The position numbers and the translations under genes are program-made. Positions 7,879 through 16,937 of a stretch of DNA of 64,000 bases are shown piece after piece (the stretch's first letter is position 1; the number at the start of each line of letters is the position of its first letter). Origin of the DNA: Maricaulis maris. GTDB lineage: Bacteria; Pseudomonadota; Alphaproteobacteria; Caulobacterales; Maricaulaceae. The stretch is taken from contig NZ_RBIM01000005.1 of NCBI RefSeq assembly GCF_003634045.1, positions 1-64,000 on the forward strand, read 5' to 3'. Under the pieces are notes generated by a model. It had not been told where the DNA came from, searched no databases, and was given only the letters and a program-made list of their open reading frames with translations.

Positions 7879-8299
7879 ATGAGCCGTAGTCTGACATCGG
7901 CCTGGGCCGAAGAAATGAACCGCGCGCGCTGCTTATGCTCTCCTTGAGGACGAACTGGCGTTCTGCCATTTTGAGCGGGTCCACATTCTCGGCCAACGCT
8001 ATTTTCTCAAACACTTGTCCGCGCACTGGTGGATGCTGAAGCTCGGTATCCGCCGGTCCAACCGGCAGGAAAATCGCGGACAGGTTGTGCGGCTCGTGGC
8101 CGTGATACCGGGCTACGTCTTCGGATGGGTCCCCAAGGGCAACACCGGAGGGGCAGGTGTTCTCGCTATCAAGCCAATGGCGATCCCGAAAGACCTCGAG
8201 GCGTTGCTGCAGAACTACTCGGTAGCCCGTGGTGTCATCGGTAGGGGCCCTGTACTCGCCCTCCTCGCGGCTTCGGCTTTTATCGTCCTGAATCGTTGA
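7879..8299 (+). pseudogene. DUF3703-family gene with a frameshift
   Basis: ATG 7879 opens MSRSLTSAWAEEMNRAR, which runs into a stop within a few codons after the slippery run CGCGCGCGCT (about 7920-7930). In the next frame the protein resumes as AYALLEDELAFCHFERVHILGQRYFLKHLSAHWWMLKLGIRR and continues through GWVPKGNTGGAGVLAIKPM to TGA 8297-8299. The combined sequence fits DUF3703, a family found in metal-resistance islands, with an extra hydrophobic tail (VLALLAASAFIVLNR). A one-base insertion or two-base deletion in the CG run explains the break. It could be a true pseudogene or a sequencing error. Confidence 0.7.
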
Positions 8300-8324
8300 C
8301 GTGGACTGAACCGGAGAGCGCGGG

Positions 8325-8468
8325 ATGGACAAGGCGACGGAAAACCAAACGATCACTTCCCGCAGCCCTGAGCTTTATCTGCCAGTACGCGCCGATATTT
8401 CCAGCCACATGGTGTTGGCTTATTGCCATCAGCTTGACCCACAGGAGAGATCGTGGCCGCTTGGTTGA
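8325..8468 (+). CDS. Possible 47-residue hypothetical protein
   Basis: ATG 8325 to TGA 8466-8468 encodes MDKATENQTITSRSPELYLP followed by VRADISSHMVLAYCHQLDP and a short tail. It lies between the broken DUF3703 gene and the permease gene, on the same strand, with a weak purine-rich stretch (GGAGAG) upstream. Composition is balanced, not the Arg/Pro-rich pattern of shadow frames here. No family is recognised. Confidence 0.3.
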   Translation: MDKATENQTITSRSPELYLPVRADISSHMVLAYCHQLDPQERSWPLG

Positions 8469-8489
8469 AGCTGTTGCCGCGAGGGTGTC

Positions 8490-9821
8490 ATGACTGAGCA
8501 CAAACAAACGCATTACAACGCTGGCTCCATCTCGCTTCCCGGTGCTGTTGCGATGGGAACAGGCGTGATGATCGGCGCCGGCATTTTTGCGCTGACTGGT
8601 CAGGTGGCAGAGCTGGCTGGCCGCCTTTTCCCGCTGGCGTTCATCATCGGCGCTGTGATCACGGGATTCAGTGCCTATAGCTATATCAAAATGTCCAATG
8701 CGTGGCCGTCCTCTGGCGGCGTCGCCATGATCTTGGAGAAGTGCTACGGGTCGGGAGCGATTGCAGCCGGCGCGGCTCTCCTTATGGCGTTGAGCATGGT
8801 GATCGCGGAAAGCTTGGTGGCGCGGACTTTTGCGACTTACGTCCTGCGAGGTTTCGATGTGTCGGGAGGTCCGCTGGTGCCCGTCCTGGCGGTCAGCGTC
8901 ATCGGATTTGCCTTTCTGATCAACATTTCGGGCAATCGGTCCATCGGACTGTTCTCGATGTTCATGGCCCTGCTCAAGATCGGCGGGATTGCCGCGTTTG
9001 GGATCGCGGCGCTCTGGTCCAGTGGAATCGGGTTTGCCGCTAGCGCAGCTGGTGATGAGGGCGCGAGCGGACTGCTCGGATTCGTCGCGTCAGTAGCGCT
9101 AGCCATTCTCGCCTTCAAGGGGTTCACCACCATCACGAATAGCGGCGCGGAAATCACCGAACCGCATCGTAATGTCGGACGCGCTATCATGGCGTCGATC
9201 CTGGTGTGTGTCCTGCTCTACCTACTCGTGGCATTCGGTGTCGGGTCCAGCTTGCCACTGGATAGGATTGTGGCGGCACGGGATTTCGCGCTGGCAGAAG
9301 CCGCCGAGCCGGCGCTCGGGCGTTTCGGGTTTTATCTTACGGTATTGCTCGCGGCGGTGGCGACTGCTTCGGCCGTGCTCGCCAGTGTATTTGCCGTCTC
9401 TCGCATGCTGGCCATGTTGACCGATATGAAAATGATTCCACACAGGCATTTCGGAATGCCTGGGCCGATCCAGCGCCACACCTTGGTATACACGGTCGTT
9501 ATCGCGTCCGTGCTGGCGGTGTTCTTTGATCTGGGCCGGATCGCGTCACTCGGCGCCTTCTTCTATCTGGTCATGGACATGGCCGTTCATTTCGGTGTGT
9601 GGAAATTCCGCCGTGTGGAAATTGGCGCGTCCGGTGTCATTCTACTGATCGCTCTGGGGCTGGATGCTGTGGTTCTGATGGCGTTTACCGGTCTCAAACT
9701 GCAGCAGGACCCGTTGATTGTTCTGATCGCTGTGATTTCGATCGCTGCCGTTTTCGCGTTCGAACGCATCTATCTGTCTCATTGGGTCCGGACGGCAGCT
9801 GCCGAGCAGAGCGGAACGTGA
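8490..9821 (+). CDS. APC-superfamily amino-acid permease
   Basis: The 443-residue product has about 12 membrane helices and an APC-type first helix (GAVAMGTGVMIGAGIFALTG, residues about 18-37), where the GxG turn binds the substrate backbone. Internal conserved segments include FLINISGNRSIGLF and AFKGFTTITNSGAEITEP. It probably imports or exchanges an amino acid or amine across the inner membrane; the substrate cannot be told. Its place among metal genes is unusual, and a link to metal tolerance is speculative. GAGGGTG lies just before ATG 8490. Confidence 0.8.
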   Translation: MTEHKQTHYNAGSISLPGAVAMGTGVMIGAGIFALTGQVAELAGRLFPLAFIIGAVITGFSAYSYIKMSNAWPSSGGVAMILEKCYGSGAIAAGAALLMALSMVIAESLVARTFATYVLRGFDVSGGPLVPVLAVSVIGFAFLINISGNRSIGLFSMFMALLKIGGIAAFGIAALWSSGIGFAASAAGDEGASGLLGFVASVALAILAFKGFTTITNSGAEITEPHRNVGRAIMASILVCVLLYLLVAFGVGSSLPLDRIVAARDFALAEAAEPALGRFGFYLTVLLAAVATASAVLASVFAVSRMLAMLTDMKMIPHRHFGMPGPIQRHTLVYTVVIASVLAVFFDLGRIASLGAFFYLVMDMAVHFGVWKFRRVEIGASGVILLIALGLDAVVLMAFTGLKLQQDPLIVLIAVISIAAVFAFERIYLSHWVRTAAAEQSGT

Positions 9822-9850
9822 GCCTCCCGGATCATAAAGGGGACACGCCT

Positions 9851-9882
9851 GTGACATTCCGTGTGAGGGAAATACCAATACT
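9851..9882 (+). promoter_or_regulatory. Putative CueR-type promoter of the cus operon
   Basis: GTGACA (9851-9856) and AATACT (9877-9882) are 20 bp apart, and the spacer holds an imperfect dyad, ATTCC-GTGTGAG-GGAAAT. The layout is that of a MerR/CueR-activated promoter, and the next gene starts at 9899. The match is weaker than at the cueR-copA site. Confidence 0.4.
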
Positions 9883-9898
9883 CATCGTATAGGGTGTC

Positions 9899-10300
9899 AT
9901 GATCGGCGCGCGAAGGAGGCACACGATTTTGGTTTGGCGACGGTTCAGCCTGATCCTGGTTTTGCTGGGCGCACTCGCGCTGGGCGGGACAGGCTATGCC
10001 TCCGACGTCGGCCCGGATGCCGCGGCCCCAAGCGACATGACCCAAATGTTGGACCATGATTGCTGCCCGCAAGGCAGCGGCATTGAAGATGTCGGCGCCG
10101 CAGAGCGTGGCCAGCCCTGTAATGGCATGGATGCGTGCTCCGGTAATCCGTGCGGCCTTGCTTGTTCCTTTTCGACCCTGATCCCAGATAGTGCGACGAC
10201 GCGCCCGGCAGCGGGCCATATCGAACGAACTACCCGCAGGGTCGTGCTCCGGCCGGTTTCCACCATTCTGGATCATCTGGATCGTCCTCCGCGCGCGTGA
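9899..10300 (+). CDS. Cys-rich secreted protein, putative periplasmic metal binder
   Basis: The 133-residue product has a basic N-terminus and a hydrophobic signal segment (FSLILVLLGALALGGTGYAS, residues about 16-35). The mature part has clustered Cys: DHDCCPQG, then GQPCNGMDACSGNPCGLACS, seven Cys within about 45 residues. The C-terminus is Arg-rich. It is the first gene before cusCBA and lies behind a putative CueR promoter. Small Cys/His-rich periplasmic proteins at this position are common in copper loci (CopL-like), but the family is not certain. A role in copper sequestration is inferred. Confidence 0.6.
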   Translation: MIGARRRHTILVWRRFSLILVLLGALALGGTGYASDVGPDAAAPSDMTQMLDHDCCPQGSGIEDVGAAERGQPCNGMDACSGNPCGLACSFSTLIPDSATTRPAAGHIERTTRRVVLRPVSTILDHLDRPPRA

Positions 10301-10361
10301 CGAAGCCGAGCCTTGTTAATGGGCTCATTTCACCTTCGTTCTGCCCGCATCGGAGACATTC

Positions 10362-11612
10362 ATGTCCATGCCCGCCATTGCCGCATTTGCGGCTGCGCTT
10401 CAGCTTTCAACTGCGATTGCGCAACCTGCTTCTGAACCCTCTCCGCTCAGCTTGGCGGAGGCCGTGTTGATCGCCGGCCAAACCGAAGACCCGGCCATTG
10501 GGAGTTTGAGATCGCGTGCCGTAGCGCTCGAGCGTGCCGGCGAGGCGGCCATGGCTCTGCCGGATCCGACGTTGCGGGTTGGCCTCGCCAACCTCCCCCT
10601 CAGCAATCTAGACCCCAACAGTGAAGCGATGACCCAGATGCAGGTCGGCGTGCGGCAGGTCATACCCAGCAACGCGAGCCGTCACCTGCAGCGAGAGCGG
10701 CAGCGGGCGCAGGCCCAGGGCGTTCTGGCCCTTGGCGGGTTGGAACAGCGATTGATCACACGATCAGTCCGTCTGGCCTGGCTGGAAGCCTATTACTGGG
10801 AACAGGCAGGTGAATTGACGCGGGCCCGGCGCGAAGAGATCCGACAGCTCAGCGAGGTGGCTACGGCCCTGTTTGCCAGCGGGCGAGGCAATTCCCATGA
10901 CGTCATCCGCGTGGACCTGGAAACCGCATTGCTGGATGCCAGGCAAATTGAGATCGATCGGCAAATTGGAACAGCCCGGGCGCAGTTGGCGCGTTATGTC
11001 GGCGCTGCCGCAGCAGGACGAGACATGCTGCCGCGATTACCTGTCCTGCCGGCATTGCCCGGGGGCGACGAGGCTTTGGATGCCTTGGCCAGACATCCGT
11101 CCGTGATGTCACGAAACGCCCGGATCGAGGCAAGCGAGCGGGAGATCGATCTGGCACTGGAGGCCTACAATCCGGTCTGGAGTGTGGATGCCGGATATGG
11201 CGTGCGAGGCAGCCGGTCGGACGTCGCCAGCATCGGTGTGAGCGTGCAAATGCCCATTTTCAGTCAGCGGCGGCAGGATGAAAGCGTGGCTGGAGCCCGT
11301 CAGATGCGTTCCGCCGAAGAGCTGGGCCGTCGAGCGTTGCTGCTCGATCTGCGCCGACAACTGGATGAAGACTGGATACGCTTCCAGCGCCTCAACGAAA
11401 CGGCCATGATTTATGAAACGGGTGTGCTGGAGCGCGCGCGTGAAACAACGGCAGCCGTCCTTGCAGCCTACGAAAACGAGCAGGCAGACTTTGCCGAACT
11501 CGTGCGCTCCGAGCTCGCCTTGCTGGATATCGAGCTGACCTTGATCCGGACCCGCGTTGACGCGTTGCAGGCGCATAGCCGGATCCTGTTCCTGACGGGA
11601 GACGTCCAATGA
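10362..11612 (+). CDS. cusC: CusC-type outer-membrane factor of the copper efflux pump
   Basis: The 416-residue TolC-family protein has a signal peptide (MSMPAIAAFAAALQLSTAIAQ). Two coiled-coil repeats follow, with the outer-membrane-factor signature LPDPTLRVGLANLPLSNLDP in the first. It forms the outer-membrane channel for CusBA. ATG 10362 follows GGAGA at a normal distance. The stop overlaps the cusB start by 4 bp, so cusC, cusB and cusA are coupled. Confidence 0.85.
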   Translation: MSMPAIAAFAAALQLSTAIAQPASEPSPLSLAEAVLIAGQTEDPAIGSLRSRAVALERAGEAAMALPDPTLRVGLANLPLSNLDPNSEAMTQMQVGVRQVIPSNASRHLQRERQRAQAQGVLALGGLEQRLITRSVRLAWLEAYYWEQAGELTRARREEIRQLSEVATALFASGRGNSHDVIRVDLETALLDARQIEIDRQIGTARAQLARYVGAAAAGRDMLPRLPVLPALPGGDEALDALARHPSVMSRNARIEASEREIDLALEAYNPVWSVDAGYGVRGSRSDVASIGVSVQMPIFSQRRQDESVAGARQMRSAEELGRRALLLDLRRQLDEDWIRFQRLNETAMIYETGVLERARETTAAVLAAYENEQADFAELVRSELALLDIELTLIRTRVDALQAHSRILFLTGDVQ

Positions 11613-13327
11613 CCCCGCGTACAATCCTTCTGGGTACCGGCACTTTGTTGGCGGGGATCGCTCTTGGCGCGCTCGGCATGAGCCTTGTGGGCGGAAGCGA
11701 TATTGCCGCAACATCCGACGAGCGGGAAATTCTCTACTGGGTCGCTCCGATGGACCCAAATTTTCGCCAGGACGAGCCGGGCAGGTCGCCCATGGGTATG
11801 GACTTGATCCCGGTATATGCCGGTAGTGAGCCCACGGACGATTCCACCATTACCATCTCCTCGGCTGTCGAGAACAACATCGGAGTCCGGACGGCAAATG
11901 TGACACGGGGTCGGTTTGCGGAAGACCTGGCCACGGTTGGCTATGTGCGGCCCATTGATGACCTAGCCTCTGTGGTTGATGTGCGGGCGCAAGGCTGGAT
12001 CGAGGATCTGCGCATCGCCGCTGTAGGTGATGTGGTGGAAGCGGGCGACCTGCTTTTCCGTATGTACTCGCCGGAAATTGTCACGGCTCAAAGTGAATTC
12101 CTGCAAGCCGTCAATGTGTCCCGCCCAGGCCTGGTGGCGGCGGCGGGCTCGCGTCTGCGAGCCCTTGGGGTCAATCAGGCCCAGATTGACTCAATCGCGC
12201 AACGCGGCACGCCACAAAGATTGGTTGACGTTTACGCGCCACGAACAGGCGTTGTGCTGGAGATGAATGTTCGCGAAGGCGCGCATGCTCATCCGAGCAT
12301 GGTGGTGATGACGATTGCGGACCTGCGAGAGGTCTGGGTTGTCGCGGATTTGTTTGAAGATGAGGCTGCAGCGATCGAGCCAGGGCAAAGCGTCCGGCTG
12401 CAGTCGCGCGCCCAGCCAGGCCGGATGTGGCACGGTCAGGTAGAGTATCTCTACCCGACTGTGGACCCGCGAAGTCGTTCCATTCCGGTGCGCATGCGCT
12501 TTGCAAACAGCGATGGTGCCTTGCGCCCCGAAGCCTATGTGAATGTTCGCATCGAGGCGTCGCCGCGCGACAATGTGCTGTCAGTTCCGTTCGAGGCGGT
12601 CATCCGTACCGGTCAATCGGAGCGGGTGGTTCTGGCACTGGGTGACGGCCGGTACCGTCTGGCGCAAGTGCGCACGGGTGCTGAGGCCGATGGACGCGTC
12701 GAGGTTCTCACTGGCCTGTCGGAAGGTGAGCGCGTGGTGGTGTCCAGCCAGTTCCTGATCGATTCCGAAGCTAGTCTTCAGGGTGTCGCCTTGCGCATGG
12801 CGGGGGCTGACGCGCCCGCCGCCCCCCCGGAAATCGTACAAGGCGCAGGGGTTGTCGACGGTGTGATGGCGTCGCACGGCATGATCGACCTGACACATGA
12901 TCCGATCCCGGAACTCGGATGGCCGGTGATGAGCATGTCTTTTTTCACGTTGGACGCCGTTTCGCTCGACGGCCTGTCGGAGGGTGATGAGGTTAGCTTC
13001 ACCTTGCGTCAGAACGATGAAGGGCAGTGGCGCCTCGCCTCGATAGCTAGATCGGACGCGGCGCAGCCGGATCCCGTGGTCGAAGGGCAAGGCCGTGTCG
13101 TTACCCTGATGTCCGATATCAACATGGTTGAGATCGATCATGAGCGCATCGAGGCGATCGATATGCCGGCCATGAGCATGGTCTACGAGTTGGGCGACGG
13201 TGTTACGCTTGATGGGGTCTCTGAAGGGGACCATGTCAGCTTTTCGATTGATGAAACGCGGCCAGGCCAATGGCAGATTTCGGGCATTGCGGTCGTGCGG
13301 CCAGTTGATGCTGGGGGCGAGGAATGA
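11609..13327 (+). CDS. cusB: CusB-type adaptor fused to two CusF-like copper domains
   Basis: The 572-residue protein is longer than E. coli CusB (407). It has an N-terminal membrane anchor, a degenerate metal-binding segment (YWVAPMDPNFRQDEPGRSPM), the membrane-fusion core (about residues 95-390), and two CusF-type beta-barrels. The first (about 415-480) keeps the full ligand set H-x7-W-x2-M-x-M (THDPIPELGWPVMSM). The second (about 490-565) has Met in place of Trp (DHERIEAIDMPAMSM). CusF domains carry Cu+/Ag+ to the CusBA pump; SilB-type adaptors with one such domain are known. Overlaps of 4 bp join it to both neighbours. Confidence 0.9.
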   Translation: MTPRTILLGTGTLLAGIALGALGMSLVGGSDIAATSDEREILYWVAPMDPNFRQDEPGRSPMGMDLIPVYAGSEPTDDSTITISSAVENNIGVRTANVTRGRFAEDLATVGYVRPIDDLASVVDVRAQGWIEDLRIAAVGDVVEAGDLLFRMYSPEIVTAQSEFLQAVNVSRPGLVAAAGSRLRALGVNQAQIDSIAQRGTPQRLVDVYAPRTGVVLEMNVREGAHAHPSMVVMTIADLREVWVVADLFEDEAAAIEPGQSVRLQSRAQPGRMWHGQVEYLYPTVDPRSRSIPVRMRFANSDGALRPEAYVNVRIEASPRDNVLSVPFEAVIRTGQSERVVLALGDGRYRLAQVRTGAEADGRVEVLTGLSEGERVVVSSQFLIDSEASLQGVALRMAGADAPAAPPEIVQGAGVVDGVMASHGMIDLTHDPIPELGWPVMSMSFFTLDAVSLDGLSEGDEVSFTLRQNDEGQWRLASIARSDAAQPDPVVEGQGRVVTLMSDINMVEIDHERIEAIDMPAMSMVYELGDGVTLDGVSEGDHVSFSIDETRPGQWQISGIAVVRPVDAGGEE

Positions 13328-16300
13328 TCGGCTCTCTTATCCGTTGGTCGATAGGCAATCGGCTGATCGTCCTCATTCTGGCAACCATGTTGGCAGGGAG
13401 TGGTGTGTATTCGCTCTCCCGCATGCCAATGGACGCCATTCCCGACTTGTCGGATGTTCAGGTCATCATCAAGACAACTTACCCCGGGCAGGCTCCGCAG
13501 GTTGTCGAGGATCAAGTCACCTATCCACTGACAACGGCCATGCTGGCGGTGCCGGGCGCCGTGACAGTTCGCGGCTACTCCTTTTTCAACGACAGCTATG
13601 TCTATGTCATTTTCGAGGATGGGACCGATCTCTACTGGGCTCGTTCCCGGGTTCTGGAATACCTGTCCCAGGTGGCTCCAACCTTGCCAGACGCGGCCCG
13701 TCCGGCATTGGGGCCGGATGCAACCGGCGTTGGCTGGATCTATCAATATGCCCTGGTCGACCGGACCGGGCAGCACGATCTGGCCGACCTCCGCTCACTG
13801 CAGGACTGGTTCCTCAAATACGAACTCCAGACAATCGAGGGTGTGTCCGAGGTGGCCACGATTGGCGGCATGGTGCGGCAATACCAGGTTGTCGCCGACC
13901 CCGACCGGCTGCGTGCCCTGGGTATACCACTCTCTGCGGTCCGAACCGCGATCGAACGGGGCAACCAGGAAAGTGGCGGCCGAGTCATCGAGATGGCGGA
14001 AGCCGAGTACATGGTTCGGGCATCCGGCTATATCGAGGGTGTCGAGGACCTGGAAGCGATCCCGGTTGCGGTTACTGAAACCGGCACACCAATACTGATG
14101 TCGGACATTGCCGACATCACAATTGGACCGGAATTACGGCGGGGCATCGGCGAGCTCAATGGCGAGGGCGAGGCGGTCGGCGGCGTTGTCGTCATGCGAT
14201 ATGGCGAGAATGCCCGCGCGACCATCCAGCGCGTCGAAGAGCGTCTGAGTGAACTCGGCGCTTCGCTGCCCGAGGGCGTGGAGATCGTCACCACCTACAA
14301 CCGGGCAGGCCTGATTGAACGGGCAGTGTCCTCCCTGCGGGAAAAGTTGATCGAAGAATTCCTTGTCGTGGGGCTGATTTGTGCGCTTTTCCTTTTCCAT
14401 TTCCGCTCGTCACTCGTGATCTTCCTGAGCTTGCCGCTGGGTATTCTCACCGCGATTATCGTGATGAATGCCCAAGGCATTAATGCCAATATCATGTCGT
14501 TGGGCGGCATAGCGATCGCCATCGGCGCCATGGTGGATGCCGCGATCGTCATGATCGAGAACATGCATAAGCATGCTGAGCGTGAACCGATCACGCGCGA
14601 AAACCGGTGGGAGATCGTCACCAAGGCCTCTGTCGAAGTGGGGCCGGCGCTCTTCTTTTCGCTCCTGATTGTGACCTTCAGCTTCGTTCCGATCTTCGCA
14701 CTGGAAGCCCAGGAGGGGCGGCTCTTTCATCCGCTCGCCTTTACCAAGACCTACGCCATGGCGGCGGCTGCCGGCCTGGCCATTACCCTGGTGCCGGTTC
14801 TGATGGGTTATCTTGTGCGGGGCCGGATCACGCCGGAGCACAAGAATCCGGTCAATCGCCTTTTGATCGCGGGCTATCGGCCTTTCATCGGTCTTGCGAT
14901 CCGCCGTCCTGTTGCCGTGCTGCTCGCGGCCGGCCTGGTGCTCGCCAGTGCCGCCGTGCCGTTGTCCCGCATGGGAAGCGAGTTCATGCCGGATCTCGAT
15001 GAAGGTGACATCCTCTACATGCCGAGTGCTTTCCCCGGCGTGTCGGCGGGCAAAGTCACCGAATTGCTGCAGCAGACCAACCGCCTGATCATGACCGTGC
15101 CGGAGGTCCTGACAGTGCACGGAAAGGCGGGGCGAGCCGAGACCGCCACAGACCCGGCTCCGTTGACCATGATTGAGACCACCATCCAGCTGCGACCGCG
15201 CGAAGAGTGGAGGCCGGGCATCACAATTGACGACATTCGAGCCGAACTGGATGCCGCTGTGGATGTGCCCAGCCTCACCAATGCCTGGATCATGCCGATC
15301 CGCGGTCGAATCGACATGCTGGCGACAGGAATCAAGACGCCTGTCGGTATCAAGATTGCCGGCCCGGACCTGGATGTGATTGCCGAGATTGGCGAGGAGG
15401 TGGAAGCCATTATCCGGACACTGGACGGAACCGCATCGGTTTATGCCGAACGGGTTACCGGAGGCCGGTTCGTTGATATCGACGTCAATCGGCTGGAAGC
15501 CGCCCGGTTCGGGCTGAATGTCGCCGACGTCCATGATGTCGTTCGGACTGCGATCGGTGGCATGACTGTTGGCGAGAGTGTCGAGGGCCGGGAGCGTTAT
15601 CCCATCAATCTTCGCTACCCGCGTGACTATCGTAATTCTGTGGACTCGATCCGGGATCTGCCGGTGGTCACGCCGACCGGTGCCGAGATTCCGCTGGGGC
15701 GGGTTGCTGATATCTCGATCGCCGATGGCCCTGGTGTGATCCGCAGCGAAAATGCCCGTACCAATGGCTGGGTTTATGTCGATATCAATGGGGTCGATAT
15801 CGGGAGCTATGTTGAGGAAGCCCAGCAGGCTTTGGCCGAGTATATGGAATTGCCGCCGGGATATTCGATCAGTTGGTCCGGTCAGTTCGAATACATGGAG
15901 CGGGCACAGGCAAAGCTGGCGGTGGTCGTTCCGGTGACCCTGGTCATCATCTTGCTGCTGCTCTTCCTGAATTTCCGGAGGCTGACCCCGGTCCTGATGA
16001 TCATGGGGACGCTGCCGCTGGCTTTGGTCGGCGGGGTCTGGCTGCTCGACATGCTCGGGTATAATCTCTCCGTCGCTGTCGGTGTGGGTTTCATTGCCCT
16101 GGCAGGCGTTGCTGTCGAGATCGGGGTGTTGATGATCGTCTATCTGGAGCAAGCGCTCACCCGCCATCAGTCTCTTGCAGATGAAGACGGCCGGCCGCTG
16201 AACAGATCGGATATTGACGAGGCGGTGATCGAGGGGGCCCTGTTGCGGGTGCGCCCGATCATGATGACTGTCATTGCTACGATTGCCGGCCTATTGCCGA

Positions 16301-16482
16301 TCATGTTCGGTGATGGAACCGGGTCTGAAGTGATGCGACGGATCGCGGCACCCATGGTCGGCGGTATGACCAGCGCCACCATCCTGACCCTTCTGGTTAT
16401 TCCAGCGGCGTTCCTGATCTGGAAACGTGTGGGGCTGGCCGGGCCGACACAATCCGCCGCAGTGGCAGGAGGCGTGCAGTGA
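13324..16482 (+). CDS. cusA: CusA-type Cu+/Ag+ RND efflux pump
   Basis: The 1052-residue HME-RND transporter has the monovalent-metal signature AIGAMVDAAIVMIEN in the fourth helix; its Asp falls at residue 405, as in E. coli CusA. The three Met of the CusA copper site are present as M566 (LYMPSAFPG), M616 (PLTMIETTIQL) and M665 (RIDMLATGIK), at the same spacing as M573, M623 and M672. It takes Cu+/Ag+ from the periplasm or inner membrane and drives it out through CusC using protons. It overlaps cusB by 4 bp and cueR by 4 bp. Confidence 0.95.
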   Translation: MIGSLIRWSIGNRLIVLILATMLAGSGVYSLSRMPMDAIPDLSDVQVIIKTTYPGQAPQVVEDQVTYPLTTAMLAVPGAVTVRGYSFFNDSYVYVIFEDGTDLYWARSRVLEYLSQVAPTLPDAARPALGPDATGVGWIYQYALVDRTGQHDLADLRSLQDWFLKYELQTIEGVSEVATIGGMVRQYQVVADPDRLRALGIPLSAVRTAIERGNQESGGRVIEMAEAEYMVRASGYIEGVEDLEAIPVAVTETGTPILMSDIADITIGPELRRGIGELNGEGEAVGGVVVMRYGENARATIQRVEERLSELGASLPEGVEIVTTYNRAGLIERAVSSLREKLIEEFLVVGLICALFLFHFRSSLVIFLSLPLGILTAIIVMNAQGINANIMSLGGIAIAIGAMVDAAIVMIENMHKHAEREPITRENRWEIVTKASVEVGPALFFSLLIVTFSFVPIFALEAQEGRLFHPLAFTKTYAMAAAAGLAITLVPVLMGYLVRGRITPEHKNPVNRLLIAGYRPFIGLAIRRPVAVLLAAGLVLASAAVPLSRMGSEFMPDLDEGDILYMPSAFPGVSAGKVTELLQQTNRLIMTVPEVLTVHGKAGRAETATDPAPLTMIETTIQLRPREEWRPGITIDDIRAELDAAVDVPSLTNAWIMPIRGRIDMLATGIKTPVGIKIAGPDLDVIAEIGEEVEAIIRTLDGTASVYAERVTGGRFVDIDVNRLEAARFGLNVADVHDVVRTAIGGMTVGESVEGRERYPINLRYPRDYRNSVDSIRDLPVVTPTGAEIPLGRVADISIADGPGVIRSENARTNGWVYVDINGVDIGSYVEEAQQALAEYMELPPGYSISWSGQFEYMERAQAKLAVVVPVTLVIILLLLFLNFRRLTPVLMIMGTLPLALVGGVWLLDMLGYNLSVAVGVGFIALAGVAVEIGVLMIVYLEQALTRHQSLADEDGRPLNRSDIDEAVIEGALLRVRPIMMTVIATIAGLLPIMFGDGTGSEVMRRIAAPMVGGMTSATILTLLVIPAAFLIWKRVGLAGPTQSAAVAGGVQ

Positions 16483-16865
16483 ATGTGAAAGACGTCTCCC
16501 GTGCGACCGGCCTGCCCTCGAAAACCTTGCGGTATTACGAGGAGGTGGGCCTGGTCGCGCCGGCGCGGGCGGACAATGGATACCGCGTCTACTCAGAAAC
16601 AGATGTTCACAAGCTCGCTTTTGTCGGTCGGGCGCGAAGTCTGGGCTTTTCGCTCGACGACTGTCGCGCTCTGCTGTCGCTGTACGAAGACCGATCGAGG
16701 GCGAGTGCCGATGTGAAGGCTTTGGCGATGGATCATGTTGCACAGGTTGATCGGAAATTGGCCGAGATGACGATGATCAAGTCAGAGCTGCAACGTCTCG
16801 TTCTGGCGTGTCATGGCGATGACCGGCCAGACTGTCCGATCATGAACGGGCTGGCCGGCGATTAA
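16479..16865 (+). CDS. cueR: CueR/HmrR-type Cu+-responsive MerR regulator
   Basis: The 128-residue protein has a winged HTH (MNVKDVSRATGLPSKTLRYY), a long dimer helix and the Cu+ loop C-x7-C (CHGDDRPDC) that marks CueR. It starts at GTG 16479, preceded by AGGAGG (16467-16472), and overlaps the cusA stop by 4 bp, so it is made with the pump. CueR activates copA-type promoters by twisting operators with a 19-bp spacer; such an operator lies directly downstream, before copA. Confidence 0.92.
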   Translation: MNVKDVSRATGLPSKTLRYYEEVGLVAPARADNGYRVYSETDVHKLAFVGRARSLGFSLDDCRALLSLYEDRSRASADVKALAMDHVAQVDRKLAEMTMIKSELQRLVLACHGDDRPDCPIMNGLAGD

Positions 16866-16880
16866 TCAGAAACGTGCCGC

Positions 16881-16911
16881 TTGACCTTCCAGCCACTGGA
16901 AGCCTCACAAC
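16881..16911 (+). promoter_or_regulatory. CueR operator and promoter of copA
   Basis: TTGACC (16881-16886) is followed by the dyad CCTTCCAGCCACTGGAAGC (16885-16903), a textbook CueR/HmrR box. A weak -10 (CACAAC, 16906-16911) follows a 19-bp spacer. It lies between cueR and copA and supports a copA start downstream, at 16938. Confidence 0.8.
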
Positions 16912-16937
16912 CGGGAAATCCAAAGGAGGACTGCCCG

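Noticed and set aside
14410-16167. 585-codon minus-strand ORF opposite cusA
   Set aside because: Same mirror-frame effect; cusA on the plus strand is complete and carries the copper Met triad.
16881-16937. copA starting at the frame limit near 16881
   Set aside because: The CueR operator would lie inside the gene; ATG 16938 has a strong ribosome site.
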